Shown: positions 13,167-21,063, counted from the first letter of the stretch. The stretch is DNA of 23,727 bases from CAZZEX01 sp964653285 (GCA_964653285.1 CAZZEX010000077.1:1-23727), one strand, 5' to 3'. Program-made: numbers and translations. The notes: generated by a model from the letters alone, not told the origin.

Positions 13167-15851
13167 TCACTCCACCACCCCGATGGTAACACGATTTCCC
13201 TCAATCTCATTCCCCTCCGCATCCATCCCTACCGCCGTAAAGACGTGCGTCCCGACCGTCATCGGCCACAGGGCCTGGTAGGGTGGGCTGGTCAGCGTCG
13301 CCAGCGGGCGGCCGTCGGCCAGCAGCGTCACCTGGCGCAAGGAGACGCCGTCGGCGGGGCGGGCGGCCACGGTGATCTGCTGCGCCGACGATGGAATTTC
13401 CGACGACAGGCGGTAGCGGCTCCCTTGGTCAGGACTGGTCAGGATCAGGGAGTAGGGAGTAGGGAGTAGGGAGTAGGAAATAGGCTCTTTGTCCCCCTGA
13501 GGTACGTCATCTGCGGTCTGAACGCCAGGGCATAGAGGAGAGTACGTCTCTGGTGGTTGAGGGATGTTCTGCTGCTGGGCCCACTCCTGCGCTTCAGCCG
13601 GGTAGAGGGTGTAACGTTTTTGCGTGGTGAACTCTGGCGGGCAGCCGGGTCCAGCCAGCAGACCATTGCGCGTGTCCAGGGTGAACAACCAGTGCCAGTC
13701 GTCGGTCCGCGTGGGTTCGGTGCCTTCGATGAAGAGTTCGGTGATGGTGTGAGGACAACGCGCCGGTTGCCTTCCTGCCTCCTGCCTCCTGCTTCCTGCG
13801 TCCTGCCTCCCGCTTCCTGCTGACTGCTGACCGCTGACCGCTACCGGCTGAAGTCCGCTATCGGCGCATACCTCCATCCGCACCATCCCTGGCGGCTCCA
13901 CGAACTCGCGCACCGGCTGGCCTTTGAGCAGCGTCTCCATCACGTCGTGCCAGATAGGGGCGGCGCCCACCACGCCGCTGACGTGCCTCATCGGCTCATT
14001 GTCGGCGTTGCCGGCCCACACGCCGACCACCAGGTCAGGGGTGTAGCCCACCGTCCAGTTGTCGCGCCAGTCAGTGGTGGTGCCGGTCTTGGCGGCGGCC
14101 GGGCGGGACAGGTGCAGCGCGCTTCCCTCGCCAAAGGTGGGAGCGCGGGCGAAGTTATCGCTCAAGATGTCGGTGATAAGATAGACCACGCGCTCGTCCA
14201 CCACGCGCACGCCCGGCGTGGCCTCCCAGGCCTTAAGCACCCGCCCACGACTATCCTCTATGCGGGTGATGGTCACCGGTTCTACACGGTAACCGCCATT
14301 AGCAAAGGCGCTGTAGGCGGCCGTCAGTTCCAGCAGACGGACCTCGCCGCCGCCCAGCGTCAGTGCCAGGCCAAAGCGGTCCACGTCGTCAAAGGTCGTG
14401 ATGCCCATCGCGCGGGCCAGCGCCACCATCTCCTCAATGCCCACATAGTCGAGCACTTTGACGGCGACCAGGTTGTAACTGGAAGCCAACGCCTGTCGCA
14501 GCAGCACCGGCCCCCGCCACTGATAGTCGTAATTCCGCGGGACGTAGGGGTCTCCTTCGCGGGTGACGAAGGCAGTGCGCACGTCCACCATCATCGTGGC
14601 CGCTGTCAGCGGGCCTCGTGTTTCGTGTTGGGGATCAAAGGCAGCCGCGTAGGTGATGGGCTTGATGGAGGAGCCAGGCTGGCGCGTGGCAACAGTGCTG
14701 TTGACCGCGCCGTCAATGCGCGGGTCGAAGTAGTCGGGGCTGCCGACAATCGCCAGCACCTCGCCGGTGTGCGGGTCCATCACCACCACGGCCGCGTTGC
14801 GCACGTTGCGGGGTGGCTGGCCCTCGCGGGTGTCGGCCAGTTGCGCCAGGCGGTAGCGGAGCGAGCGAAGCACCGCGTTTTGCGCGTCCAGGTGCAGCGT
14901 GGTGTAGACCTGCAAGCCCTGGGTGTAAATCGCCTCCAACCCGAACTCTTTCTCCAGTTGGCCGCGCACGTACATCACAAAATGGGGCGCTTCGATGGGA
15001 AAGGGGACGGAGGCAAAACCGATCTCCTCGCTGGCCGCCAGGTTGGCCTCTTGCTGAGAGATGTAGCCGTGCCTGACCATCAGGCCCAGCACCACGCGCT
15101 GCCGGGTTTGGGCAGCCTGGGGACTCTCCAGCGGGTTGTAGCGGGCCGGCGACTGAGGCAGCCCGGCCAACAGGGCGCACTCGGCCAGGTCTAACTCGGC
15201 GGCGCTCTTGGCGAAGTAGGTGCGGGCGGTCGCCTCAATGCCATAGGCCAGATTGCCGTAGTAGGTCTCGTTCAGGTAGAGCGTCAGAATCTCGCCTTTG
15301 CTGTAGGTCCGCGCCAGGCGCCAGGCCAGGATGGCCTCGCGCAGTTTGCGCTCCAGGCTGATCTCGGTCCGCTCCTGCGGTGAGAGCAGCAGGTTGCGGG
15401 CCAGTTGTTGGGTGATGGTGCTCCCGCCGGACAGGATCTCGCCCCCGCGCAGGTTAATCCACACCGCGCGGACGATGGCCCAGACGTCTACGCCGGGGTT
15501 GCGGTAGAAACTGGCGTCTTCGGCAGCGATGGTAGCGTTGACGCAAGCCGAGGGCACCTCGGCCAGCGGGATGGGGAAATGTGCGCCGCCGTGGGGGTCG
15601 AGGATCTCGTACAGCAGCCGCCCGTGCCGGTCGTAGATGCGCGTGGACGGGGCGGTGGCCCGCTCGTACAGACGGTCGGGCGAGGGGAGGTCCACTGTCA
15701 GCCAGCGGAGTATGCCGAAGGCAGCCAGCGCCAGCAGGAGACCAATGAACAATGACCAATGACCAATGACCAAAGACCAAACACGGCGCAACATTCGGGA
15801 AGCCATTCCACAACCCTGGGGCAATGTAATCACGCAACACGCAATACGCAT
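13167..15851 (-). CDS. pbpC: Penicillin-binding protein 1C
   Basis: 894 residues, bifunctional peptidoglycan synthase. ATG at 15851 lies 3 bases after the kinase stop; Met16 or Met20 are alternatives with no better ribosome site. There is one membrane anchor at about 24-48, then a GT51 transglycosylase domain (AAEDASFYRNPGVD, catalytic Glu111; GGSTITQQLARNLLL). The transpeptidase has SSIK (nucleophile Ser394), SYN, and AKTGTT. The C-terminal extension ends in an Ig-like domain (TVGTHVFTAVGMDAEGNEIE), the BiPBP_C hallmark of PBP1C. It polymerises and cross-links glycan outside the membrane and is typically encoded with A2M. Heptamer arrays encode part of the anchor (24-37) and two segments of the C-terminal region (about 669-694 and 791-802); see those entries. 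Confidence 0.93.
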   Translation of the reverse strand: MRIACCVITLPQGCGMASRMLRRVWSLVIGHWSLFIGLLLALAAFGILRWLTVDLPSPDRLYERATAPSTRIYDRHGRLLYEILDPHGGAHFPIPLAEVPSACVNATIAAEDASFYRNPGVDVWAIVRAVWINLRGGEILSGGSTITQQLARNLLLSPQERTEISLERKLREAILAWRLARTYSKGEILTLYLNETYYGNLAYGIEATARTYFAKSAAELDLAECALLAGLPQSPARYNPLESPQAAQTRQRVVLGLMVRHGYISQQEANLAASEEIGFASVPFPIEAPHFVMYVRGQLEKEFGLEAIYTQGLQVYTTLHLDAQNAVLRSLRYRLAQLADTREGQPPRNVRNAAVVVMDPHTGEVLAIVGSPDYFDPRIDGAVNSTVATRQPGSSIKPITYAAAFDPQHETRGPLTAATMMVDVRTAFVTREGDPYVPRNYDYQWRGPVLLRQALASSYNLVAVKVLDYVGIEEMVALARAMGITTFDDVDRFGLALTLGGGEVRLLELTAAYSAFANGGYRVEPVTITRIEDSRGRVLKAWEATPGVRVVDERVVYLITDILSDNFARAPTFGEGSALHLSRPAAAKTGTTTDWRDNWTVGYTPDLVVGVWAGNADNEPMRHVSGVVGAAPIWHDVMETLLKGQPVREFVEPPGMVRMEVCADSGLQPVAVSGQQSAGSGRQDAGSRRQEAGRQPARCPHTITELFIEGTEPTRTDDWHWLFTLDTRNGLLAGPGCPPEFTTQKRYTLYPAEAQEWAQQQNIPQPPETYSPLCPGVQTADDVPQGDKEPISYSLLPTPYSLILTSPDQGSRYRLSSEIPSSAQQITVAARPADGVSLRQVTLLADGRPLATLTSPPYQALWPMTVGTHVFTAVGMDAEGNEIEGNRVTIGVVE
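13448..13482. repeat. 7-bp tandem array (GGGAGTA x4 + 1 degenerate)
   Basis: Four exact copies and one variant in frame in pbpC, encoding an SYSLLPTPYSL-type stretch just before the final Ig-like domain. Confidence 0.9.
13771..13847. repeat. 7-bp tandem array (CCTCCTG-type, 11 units)
   Basis: Eleven consecutive heptamers (CTTCCTG, CCTCCTG, CCTCCTG, ... CTGACCG) that drift along the array. In frame in pbpC, encoding the polar stretch SGQQSAGSGRQDAGSRRQEAG after the transpeptidase domain. Confidence 0.85.
15741..15782. repeat. 7-bp tandem array (ACCAATG x6)
   Basis: Six heptamers; three are exact ACCAATG. On the coding strand they read as residues 24-37 of PBP1C, VWSLVIGHWSLFIG, the first half of its only transmembrane anchor. 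Confidence 0.9.
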
Positions 15852-15858
15852 TACTCAC
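15831..15858. repeat. 7-bp tandem array at the kinase-pbpC junction
   Basis: CACGCAA, CACGCAA, TACGCAT, TACTCAC. On the minus strand it covers the kinase stop codon, the intergenic 3 bases and the first codons of PBP1C (MRIACCV). Confidence 0.75.
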
Positions 15859-17567
15859 GGCGTATAATCCCGCAGGATAGAGCCGCCGATGAACTCGCGC
15901 AGGATGGAATTGTCCGGGATCAGGTCGGGGCCGCAGGGCTCGAACCACTGCAGGAAGGCCAGCAGCCGCTTGGCCTCCACGTACCTGGGACTGGAGGGCT
16001 CGACCTGTAGGAGCAGCGGCTCGGCCAGTGGCTTGAGCACCGCCAGTTCGTAGACCAACGCAGAGTTTAACATCACGTCGGCGTGCTCCTGATAGGGGAA
16101 AATATGCCGCTTCTCCCCTCGCCGCACACTCTCCCAGCGGTTCAACGTATCCTCGGCCACGTAACCCCGGTAGGTGGTATCACGCAGGATGCGGCGGATG
16201 AGGCGGGTATCCGTCGTCAGCACCCGGTTATGGCGGTCAATATTAAGTTGCGTTAGCGCCGAGACATAGATGCGGAAGGTGCGCTCTCGCGGTACCGCCG
16301 CCGCCAGCCGGGGGTTCAGCCCGTGGATGCCCTCGACGATGATGATGTGGCCGGGGCCGAGTTGGACAGTCTCACCTTCCTCCCGCCGGCCGGTCTTGAA
16401 GTTGAAGCGAGGGAGTTGCACCGCCTCTCCACGCATAAGGGCCAGGAGATGCTGGTTAAATAGCGGCAAGTCGAGTGCCTCCAATGTCTCGAAGTCGTAT
16501 CTGCCATACTCGTCCCGGGGTGTCTTCTCCCGGTCCACGAAGTAGTTATCCAGCGCCAGGGGGAAGGGACGGATGCCGTGGGCTAACAACTGGATGGCGA
16601 TCCGCTTGGAGAACGTGGTCTTGCCGGCGGCGGAAGGGCCAGCGATGAGCACCAACCGCACCTCGTTCCGATAACGGGCGATCAGGTCAGCGATTTGCGC
16701 GATGCGCTGTTCGTGCAGTGCCTCTGAGACAAGGATAATCTCGCGGATGCGGCCATTGGCGATGGCCTCATTCAGTCCACCCACCGAATCCACGCCGAGC
16801 AGGCGCAGCCATTCGCCGTACTCGCGGAATATCGCCGTCAGTTGGGGATAGTCACGTACTGGAAGGAGTTCTGTCGGGCGGTGACGGCGCGGATACTGGA
16901 GCACAAATCCTGGAGGCCACAGATGGAGGGCAAAACAGCGCAGGTACCCGGTCGAGGGCACCATGTAGCCGTGGAAGTAGTCGCGTGTGCCGCGCAGGTT
17001 GTAGAGCGAAAGGTAACTCTTCTGGCGGCGTGCCAGCAGTTGGACTTTCTCCACCTCACCGCGCGCGCGGAATATCTCGATGACCTCGTCGAGCGGCACA
17101 GGCTCCCGCGTGATCGGGGTGTCCTCAGCGACAATCTCGTGCATACGAGCCTCAATCCGCGCCAGTTCCTCCGCGCTGAACGGCTCCCGTCCCCGCACCC
17201 GACAGAAGAAGCCACCGAAGGGAAGCGTGTGATCCACGAAGATTTGGGCTTCCGGGAACAGTTCATGCGCAACGGTCACCAACAGGAAGGAGAGGGAGCG
17301 CCGATAGATGCGCACACCATCAGAGTCGGAGAGGAACACGGGGTCCACCCGGGCGTCGGACCACATCTGGTAAGTCAGTTCGCGCAGGTCACCGTTGACC
17401 AGCGCCGCGATGATGGGTACTGGGCCATCCCCCAGCGCCACCTTAATATACTGTTCCAGTGGTGTCCCTACAGGGGCCTCGAAGGTTCGCCCGTCAGGGA
17501 GGCGCACCAGAGCCGTCTCGCGGGGCTTCGCGCTCCGCACGGATAGAGTTCGTTCGCTTTCCATCAC
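15855..17567 (-). CDS. Nucleoside (uridine-like) kinase with ThrRS-like N-terminal region
   Basis: 570 residues. It opens GTG-ATG (17567/17564), 6 bases after the upstream stop and with no clear ribosome site, implying coupling. Residues about 20-45 are a TGS-like beta-grasp (LVRLPDGRTFEAPVGTPLEQ). Residues about 95-180 resemble the second additional domain of threonyl-tRNA synthetase (VDHTLPFGGFFCRVRG). The kinase domain has a Walker A GPSAAGKTT at 310-318, LALDNYFVDREKTPRDEYG and IIVEGIHGLNPRL, as in uridine kinase/phosphoribulokinase. This fused architecture is a known family of bacterial nucleoside kinases; the exact substrate cannot be read from sequence. The stop lies 3 bases before PBP1C, so the two are co-transcribed. 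Confidence 0.88.
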   Translation of the reverse strand: MMESERTLSVRSAKPRETALVRLPDGRTFEAPVGTPLEQYIKVALGDGPVPIIAALVNGDLRELTYQMWSDARVDPVFLSDSDGVRIYRRSLSFLLVTVAHELFPEAQIFVDHTLPFGGFFCRVRGREPFSAEELARIEARMHEIVAEDTPITREPVPLDEVIEIFRARGEVEKVQLLARRQKSYLSLYNLRGTRDYFHGYMVPSTGYLRCFALHLWPPGFVLQYPRRHRPTELLPVRDYPQLTAIFREYGEWLRLLGVDSVGGLNEAIANGRIREIILVSEALHEQRIAQIADLIARYRNEVRLVLIAGPSAAGKTTFSKRIAIQLLAHGIRPFPLALDNYFVDREKTPRDEYGRYDFETLEALDLPLFNQHLLALMRGEAVQLPRFNFKTGRREEGETVQLGPGHIIIVEGIHGLNPRLAAAVPRERTFRIYVSALTQLNIDRHNRVLTTDTRLIRRILRDTTYRGYVAEDTLNRWESVRRGEKRHIFPYQEHADVMLNSALVYELAVLKPLAEPLLLQVEPSSPRYVEAKRLLAFLQWFEPCGPDLIPDNSILREFIGGSILRDYTP

Positions 17568-17573
17568 GTACTG

Positions 17574-17870
17574 CTAGAACGGCAACATCACCCGCCCGGC
17601 CATCACCAGCGCCATGCAGCCGCACAATGCCACGTTTAGGAAGAGCAAGACAGCCAGTAGCAACCGCTGCCACGGTTTCAGGTTCAGGAACAACCGGGCA
17701 AGAGGTGCTTGCTCCTCGACGTCGAGTTCCTCCTCGGCCTGGATCATCTGCTCCCGCAGGTCTTCCACCATATTTGTCTGGACCGTCTGCTCCTGTCGCT
17801 CTTCCACCGGACCTGGCTGTTGCTGACGTAGGCTGGCAACCCACTCGGATTCCTGCTGGTTTTCCACCAT
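17574..17870 (-). CDS. Small single-pass membrane protein
   Basis: 98 residues; ATG at 17870 with GGAGGAG upstream. The first 60 residues are polar, rich in Gln and Glu (QQQPGPVEERQEQTVQ; EDLREQMIQAEEELDVEEQ), probably helical or coiled. One transmembrane helix lies at about 68-92 (WQRLLLAVLLFLNVALCGCM). I do not recognise a family. It is first in the kinase-PBP1C-A2M transcription unit, 6 bases before the kinase, so a role at the membrane with those proteins is plausible but unproven. Confidence 0.75.
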   Translation of the reverse strand: MVENQQESEWVASLRQQQPGPVEERQEQTVQTNMVEDLREQMIQAEEELDVEEQAPLARLFLNLKPWQRLLLAVLLFLNVALCGCMALVMAGRVMLPF

Positions 17871-17910
17871 GCGCAGTCTCCTCCCTTCAACCTATGCTCC
17901 GTCTGATATT

Positions 17911-17939
17911 AAGATACCGCCAAACAATCCAAAAGTCAA
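17911..17939 (-). promoter_or_regulatory. Promoter of the membrane protein-kinase-PBP1C operon
   Basis: Minus strand: TTGACT (17939-17934), 17-base spacer, TATCTT (17916-17911), about 40 bases before the ATG at 17870. The -10 matches that of the cold-shock promoter at 18411. Confidence 0.65.
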
Positions 17940-17970
17940 ATGGCGGCTGGGGTAGCAGTTGGGACTGAAA

Positions 17971-17998
17971 AGCCCCGGGGCTTCGCGCCACCGGGGCT
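17971..17998 (-). terminator. Terminator of the cold-shock gene
   Basis: AGCCCCGG (17998-17991) pairs with CCGGGGCT (17978-17971) and is followed on the minus strand by TTTTC, 25 bases after the cold-shock stop. It separates that gene from the downstream operon promoter. Confidence 0.7.
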
Positions 17999-18022
17999 GG
18001 AGAGGCATCTTGTAGATTTGGG

Positions 18023-18304
18023 TCAGGTGTGCGCTTCTGCGGACTCGCCCTCCCCCGTGTCAAGCCCTATGACGTCTACGGCCGTGTCAAGCCCTATGAC
18101 GTCTACGGCCTGAGGCCCTTTGGGGGTGTCTTCCATCGTGAACTCCACCCGCTGGCCCTCACTCAAGTTCCGGTAGCCATCACCATGGATGGCGGAGTAG
18201 TGGACAAAGACGTCTTCCTCCTGCTCATCGGGGCGGATGAATCCATACCCCTTCACGCGGCTGAACCACTGGACGGTTCCCAGGGTGCGACCATTGTCAT
18301 CCAT
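18023..18304 (-). CDS. Cold-shock domain protein
   Basis: 93 residues; ATG at 18304 after AAGGAGG. The OB-fold cold-shock domain spans about 7-72 with GTVQWFSRVKGYGFI (RNP1, KGYGFI at 18-23) and VFVHYSAI (RNP2, 32-39). Such proteins bind single-stranded RNA/DNA and act as RNA chaperones. The tail is extended: AVDVIGLDT at 66-74 is repeated exactly at 75-83 through a 27-bp DNA duplication, followed by an acidic GEGESAEAHT end. Its own promoter lies 107 bases upstream, giving a leader of about 100 bases, as is common in cold-induced csp genes. Confidence 0.92.
   Translation of the reverse strand: MDDNGRTLGTVQWFSRVKGYGFIRPDEQEEDVFVHYSAIHGDGYRNLSEGQRVEFTMEDTPKGPQAVDVIGLDTAVDVIGLDTGEGESAEAHT
18056..18109 (-). 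repeat. Perfect 27-bp tandem duplication inside the cold-shock gene
   Basis: Two identical 27-bp copies (18056-18082 and 18083-18109) beginning CGTGTCAAGCC. Together they encode AVDVIGLDT twice. The absence of any difference between copies points to a recent event. Confidence 0.95.
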
Positions 18305-18410
18305 TATTTTCCTTCCTCCTTACTGACATACTTCCGGCTGCGGCCAGGTTGCTCCTTGCCCTCTCCATACATCAGGGGCGGTACTGCCCAACGCCGTAAC
18401 AACGGACGGC

Positions 18411-18439
18411 AAGATACCACACTTTTGGCAACTTGTCAA
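18411..18439 (-). promoter_or_regulatory. Cold-shock gene promoter
   Basis: Minus strand: TTGACA (18439-18434), 17-base spacer, TATCTT (18416-18411). The inferred leader is about 100 bases, long enough for a structured, temperature-responsive 5' UTR. Confidence 0.7.
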
Positions 18440-18529
18440 GGTGCAGCCCCCTTTCCAAGAGGAGGTATGGTTCAGGACTAGAGTATTACCCGGCAACAAT
18501 TGCGTTGTCCGTGAGAATCATGATCTGCT

Positions 18530-18553
18530 ACTTGCAAACTTGCAGACTTGCGG
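18530..18553 (+). repeat. 8-bp triple repeat upstream of tRNA-Gly
   Basis: ACTTGCAA, ACTTGCAG, ACTTGCGG in tandem. The last unit supplies the -35 hexamer of the tRNA promoter. Confidence 0.6.
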
Positions 18554-18575
18554 CTTTGCCGTGCTATGGTATAAT
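18548..18575 (+). promoter_or_regulatory. tRNA-Gly promoter
   Basis: TTGCGG (18548-18553), 16-base spacer, TATAAT (18570-18575) with an extended -10 TGG before it. The -10 ends 13 bases before the mature tRNA 5' end. Confidence 0.65.
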
Positions 18576-18588
18576 GTTGTCGCTTTCG

Positions 18589-18661
18589 GCGGGCGTAGTT
18601 CAGTTGGTAGAACACCTCCTTGCCAAGGAGAAGGTCACGGGTTCGAGTCCCGTCGCCCGCT
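18589..18661 (+). tRNA. tRNA-Gly (anticodon GCC)
   Basis: 73 bases with a perfect 7-bp acceptor stem, GCGGGCG (18589-18595) with CGCCCGC (18654-18660), and discriminator T. The D arm is GTTC...GAAC. The anticodon loop TTGCCAA sits in CTCC/GGAG, giving GCC, which reads glycine codons. The T arm is ACGGG-TTCGAGT-CCCGT. CCA is not encoded and must be added by the nucleotidyltransferase. A short hairpin GCTCTG/CAGAGC follows but lacks a T-run. Confidence 0.96.
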
Positions 18662-18669
18662 CTGTGCTT

Positions 18670-18968
18670 GCAGAGCCAGAAGCGCCGCTCCCCATGCTGG
18701 CTCCCGTTCCCGCAGGATGACTTGCGCGTGAGTGGGGCTGGCGGCCAGTCGCTCTTGTACCGTCTGGACCACCACTGAAACGCTCGACCAGCGCGGTAGC
18801 CGGGCCGCGCCCATCCCAGGCCCGCAGGGCGGCGATCAACCCACGCCGGGCGATGTCATAGGCGCTGCCTTCATCGCCCAGGATGTAGCCCCAGCCCAGT
18901 TCACGACCGGCACTATCTACAACGACGGCCACGGTCTTGGTCCCGCCGCCATCCACTCCCAGTGCGTA
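18670..18968 (-). pseudogene. Decayed BadF/N-acetylglucosamine-kinase-type ATPase gene
   Basis: Three pieces of one ASKHA kinase survive. The N-terminal phosphate loop is YALGVDGGGTKTVAVVVDSA then GRELGWG (about 18968-18888). The second piece is fused directly to it in frame: YILGDEGSAYDIARRGLIAA, ending VERF (to 18777). The C-terminal end is in a shifted frame: VVQTVQERLAAS...EREPAWGAALLALQA (about 18772-18670). Intact relatives are about 300 residues, so roughly two thirds has been lost through two internal deletions. It converges on the tRNA-Gly gene. Confidence 0.75.
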
Positions 18969-19097
18969 CCTATGTCCTGCGGACGACAAGTCGCCACACC
19001 TCTGATGAACCGCAAGATATGGGGGGGTAGTGTAGAACGCGGACGACCCGCCCGCTTTGAGCATCCCACCAATTCTTCAAGGAGACCCAGAAAAGAT

Positions 19098-19127
19098 TGG
19101 GAGAGGGACCACCTTGTCCCTCTCCCA
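19098..19127 (-). terminator. Terminator of the FnIII/LamG-like gene
   Basis: A perfect 12-bp stem TGGGAGAGGGAC / GTCCCTCTCCCA with a 6-base loop, followed on the minus strand by AATCTTTTCT. It lies about 40 bases after the stop of the gene ending at 19166. Confidence 0.8.
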
Positions 19128-19165
19128 TTCCTAGAAGCATACGGCCCGGCACAGCGGGTATTGCG

Positions 19166-20932
19166 CTATTGGGGATCCACGTAGTAGTAGTCAAACCGGC
19201 CGATAGCTGGCTTGTATTCGTTGGCCGAGGCAAAGACTCCGAAGTAAGGTTCATTTACGTACGCGGTATCGTCCGTGGAGCCGTATAGCGAGCCATCGAA
19301 GTATACGTCAATTCCGTTGGTTTTGACCACAAATCTCCAGGTATGCCACCCGTTAGGATCTGCGGATAAGTACCGGTACGAAATGAGATCCGCTCCTCGA
19401 CCTTTGCCTTTATCAGACTCGTGGTAGTCAATGCGCTTGAACTCGGCCTTCAGGTCCCCACCGTCCCAGATGACCTCCAGGCGGTAGTAGTGGGTGAGGC
19501 AACCGGTATCCCGGTAAGCCGGACATGGCGAGCCAGGGTTGCCACCTAAGATGACGCCGTAGGCGACCAGGTTGGCCGGATCGTCGACCTTGACCCGCGT
19601 CTCGAGGACGTAGGGCGGTGCAGGGGCAACCTCCAATGGGCTGGCGATAGTGGCATCCCATTTATCATCCATGATGATGAACAAGGAGCCGTCGTGTTCT
19701 TCTGTCCACGTACTGCCCGCTATGTCACCCTGCCAATAGGTGGTGCGACGGATGGGCCAGGGGTTCACTAATTTCGTCGGGCTGCTAAAGTTGTAGCGGT
19801 AGGAGTAGGAACGGACCATGACCGACTTGACGTTGCTCCAATTGCCCGGCCCCCACGTGTTGTGACCTCGCACGCGGTAGTAATACGTCCCGCTGTCTTG
19901 GTCGCTGATCGCTTGCGACGCGTTGCTGCCGGGGTAGTAGTTGGTTGGATTGGTGAAGTTCGCATCTGTCGCTTCTTGCAACGTGTACGTGACTACGGGT
20001 GGGTCTGTGTGGCCATACGACCAACTGACAGTATAGTTACCGTCCTCATCGGCATTACTTATGTCGTTCAAGGTCGGTGCGTAGGGGAGGGGCGGCCAGC
20101 GATTGAAAACGCTCTGAAAATACAGGGTATATATCTCGTTGTTCATTGTGACGGTGATGGTGTCCGTAGGGCCCCAAATGCCATCCGCACCACTTGCCCG
20201 GGTCTGGATGGCATGTTGGGTGTAGCGCTCTTCGGGCAGTGTCCAGACATACGACCAATCCCACCATCCCCCTGCATCTGCCGTCACTGTGGCGGTCTGC
20301 CAATCCCCACTGTCTATACGCACCTGCACGGTGAGCGGATCACCGGCAGCGATCCCGATTGACGTGGTCAACACAGACGCCGACGCAGTTCCCACGACGG
20401 CCGATTGGACGTTGCTCCAGCGACTTCCACCGGACGCATTATAGGCCTTGACACGGTAATAGTACGTACCGTTGGCCTTGTTGGTGACGAAGAAATCAGT
20501 ATTCGACCCAGCATAAAGCTGGGTTGCGTCCTCGAAGTAAGGATTATTTGCTTCGTACAGCACATAGTTAGTGGCCGAAATCGCGTCGGTCCAATCTACG
20601 GTGTAGTTTTGGTCATACCCGTTGTTGATGGGCAGCAATTCCGGATCGCCCGGGAAAAGCGGACGGTTGTCACCTTCCCAGGCCACTCCCGTGATGGTCA
20701 GCGTGCCTTTCTGGGTGATCAGGGCCCCTTTTTCCGGTGAGCGCGTCTGCGAGGTACACGTCAGGGCCGATGTCTCCATCTTCAGGTTTGCTACTGTGGT
20801 CTCCGCTGCCGGCTGGGCCAAGGCCTGAAAGCGGGAGAGCAGGAGCGACAGACCCACCACAAGCAGCAGCGCCGAGATTCCTGCTGACAACGCCCATGCC
20901 AGGCGTCGTACCGAAGTTTTGCTGGTCTTCAC
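19166..20932 (-). CDS. Secreted fibronectin-III / laminin-G-like protein
   Basis: 588 residues. GTG at 20932 has AAAGGAG 7 bases upstream. Residues 1-43 are a signal peptide with a basic start and ISALLLVVGLSLLLS. Two fibronectin type III-like domains are recognisable by YTVDWTDAISATNYVLYEAN...GTYYYRVKAYN (about 105-185) and YTVSWSYGHTDPPVVTYTLQ...GTYYYRVRGHN (about 295-375), with an Ig-like segment between. The C-terminal 210 residues look like a concanavalin/laminin-G jelly roll (ETRVKVDDP..., HTWRFVVKTNGIDVYFDGSL). I infer an extracellular carbohydrate- or surface-binding protein; no catalytic motif or anchor is seen. Confidence 0.8.
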   Translation of the reverse strand: MKTSKTSVRRLAWALSAGISALLLVVGLSLLLSRFQALAQPAAETTVANLKMETSALTCTSQTRSPEKGALITQKGTLTITGVAWEGDNRPLFPGDPELLPINNGYDQNYTVDWTDAISATNYVLYEANNPYFEDATQLYAGSNTDFFVTNKANGTYYYRVKAYNASGGSRWSNVQSAVVGTASASVLTTSIGIAAGDPLTVQVRIDSGDWQTATVTADAGGWWDWSYVWTLPEERYTQHAIQTRASGADGIWGPTDTITVTMNNEIYTLYFQSVFNRWPPLPYAPTLNDISNADEDGNYTVSWSYGHTDPPVVTYTLQEATDANFTNPTNYYPGSNASQAISDQDSGTYYYRVRGHNTWGPGNWSNVKSVMVRSYSYRYNFSSPTKLVNPWPIRRTTYWQGDIAGSTWTEEHDGSLFIIMDDKWDATIASPLEVAPAPPYVLETRVKVDDPANLVAYGVILGGNPGSPCPAYRDTGCLTHYYRLEVIWDGGDLKAEFKRIDYHESDKGKGRGADLISYRYLSADPNGWHTWRFVVKTNGIDVYFDGSLYGSTDDTAYVNEPYFGVFASANEYKPAIGRFDYYYVDPQ

Positions 20933-20949
20933 ACCAACACTCCTTTCGC

Positions 20950-20984
20950 CAGGTCACGACGCGCCAAAGGCGACACCTGACCTG
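20950..20984. other. Inverted repeat in the 5' leader of the FnIII/LamG-like gene
   Basis: CAGGTCA (20950-20956) and TGACCTG (20978-20984) with an inner GCGCC-AAA-GGCG, immediately upstream of the ribosome site. Possible leader hairpin or regulator site. Confidence 0.35.
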
Positions 20985-21034
20985 ATCATATAGGATACAC
21001 TCCAGGCTGCACGAGAACGGCTGGAACAGAGTGA

Positions 21035-21063
21035 ATTTTACTATGGGGTACGGCTTTTGTCAA
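21035..21063 (-). promoter_or_regulatory. Promoter of the FnIII/LamG-like gene
   Basis: Minus strand: TTGACA (21063-21058), 17-base spacer, TAAAAT (21040-21035). It starts 9 bases after the stop of the upstream glycosyltransferase gene. The leader would be about 95 bases. Confidence 0.7.

Noticed and set aside
18433..18480. Small gene after the AGGAGG at 18461 region
   Set aside because: The ATG following the ribosome-like site is stopped after four codons.
18659..18676. Terminator after tRNA-Gly
   Set aside because: GCTCTG/CAGAGC can pair but half of one arm is inside the tRNA acceptor end and there is no T-run.
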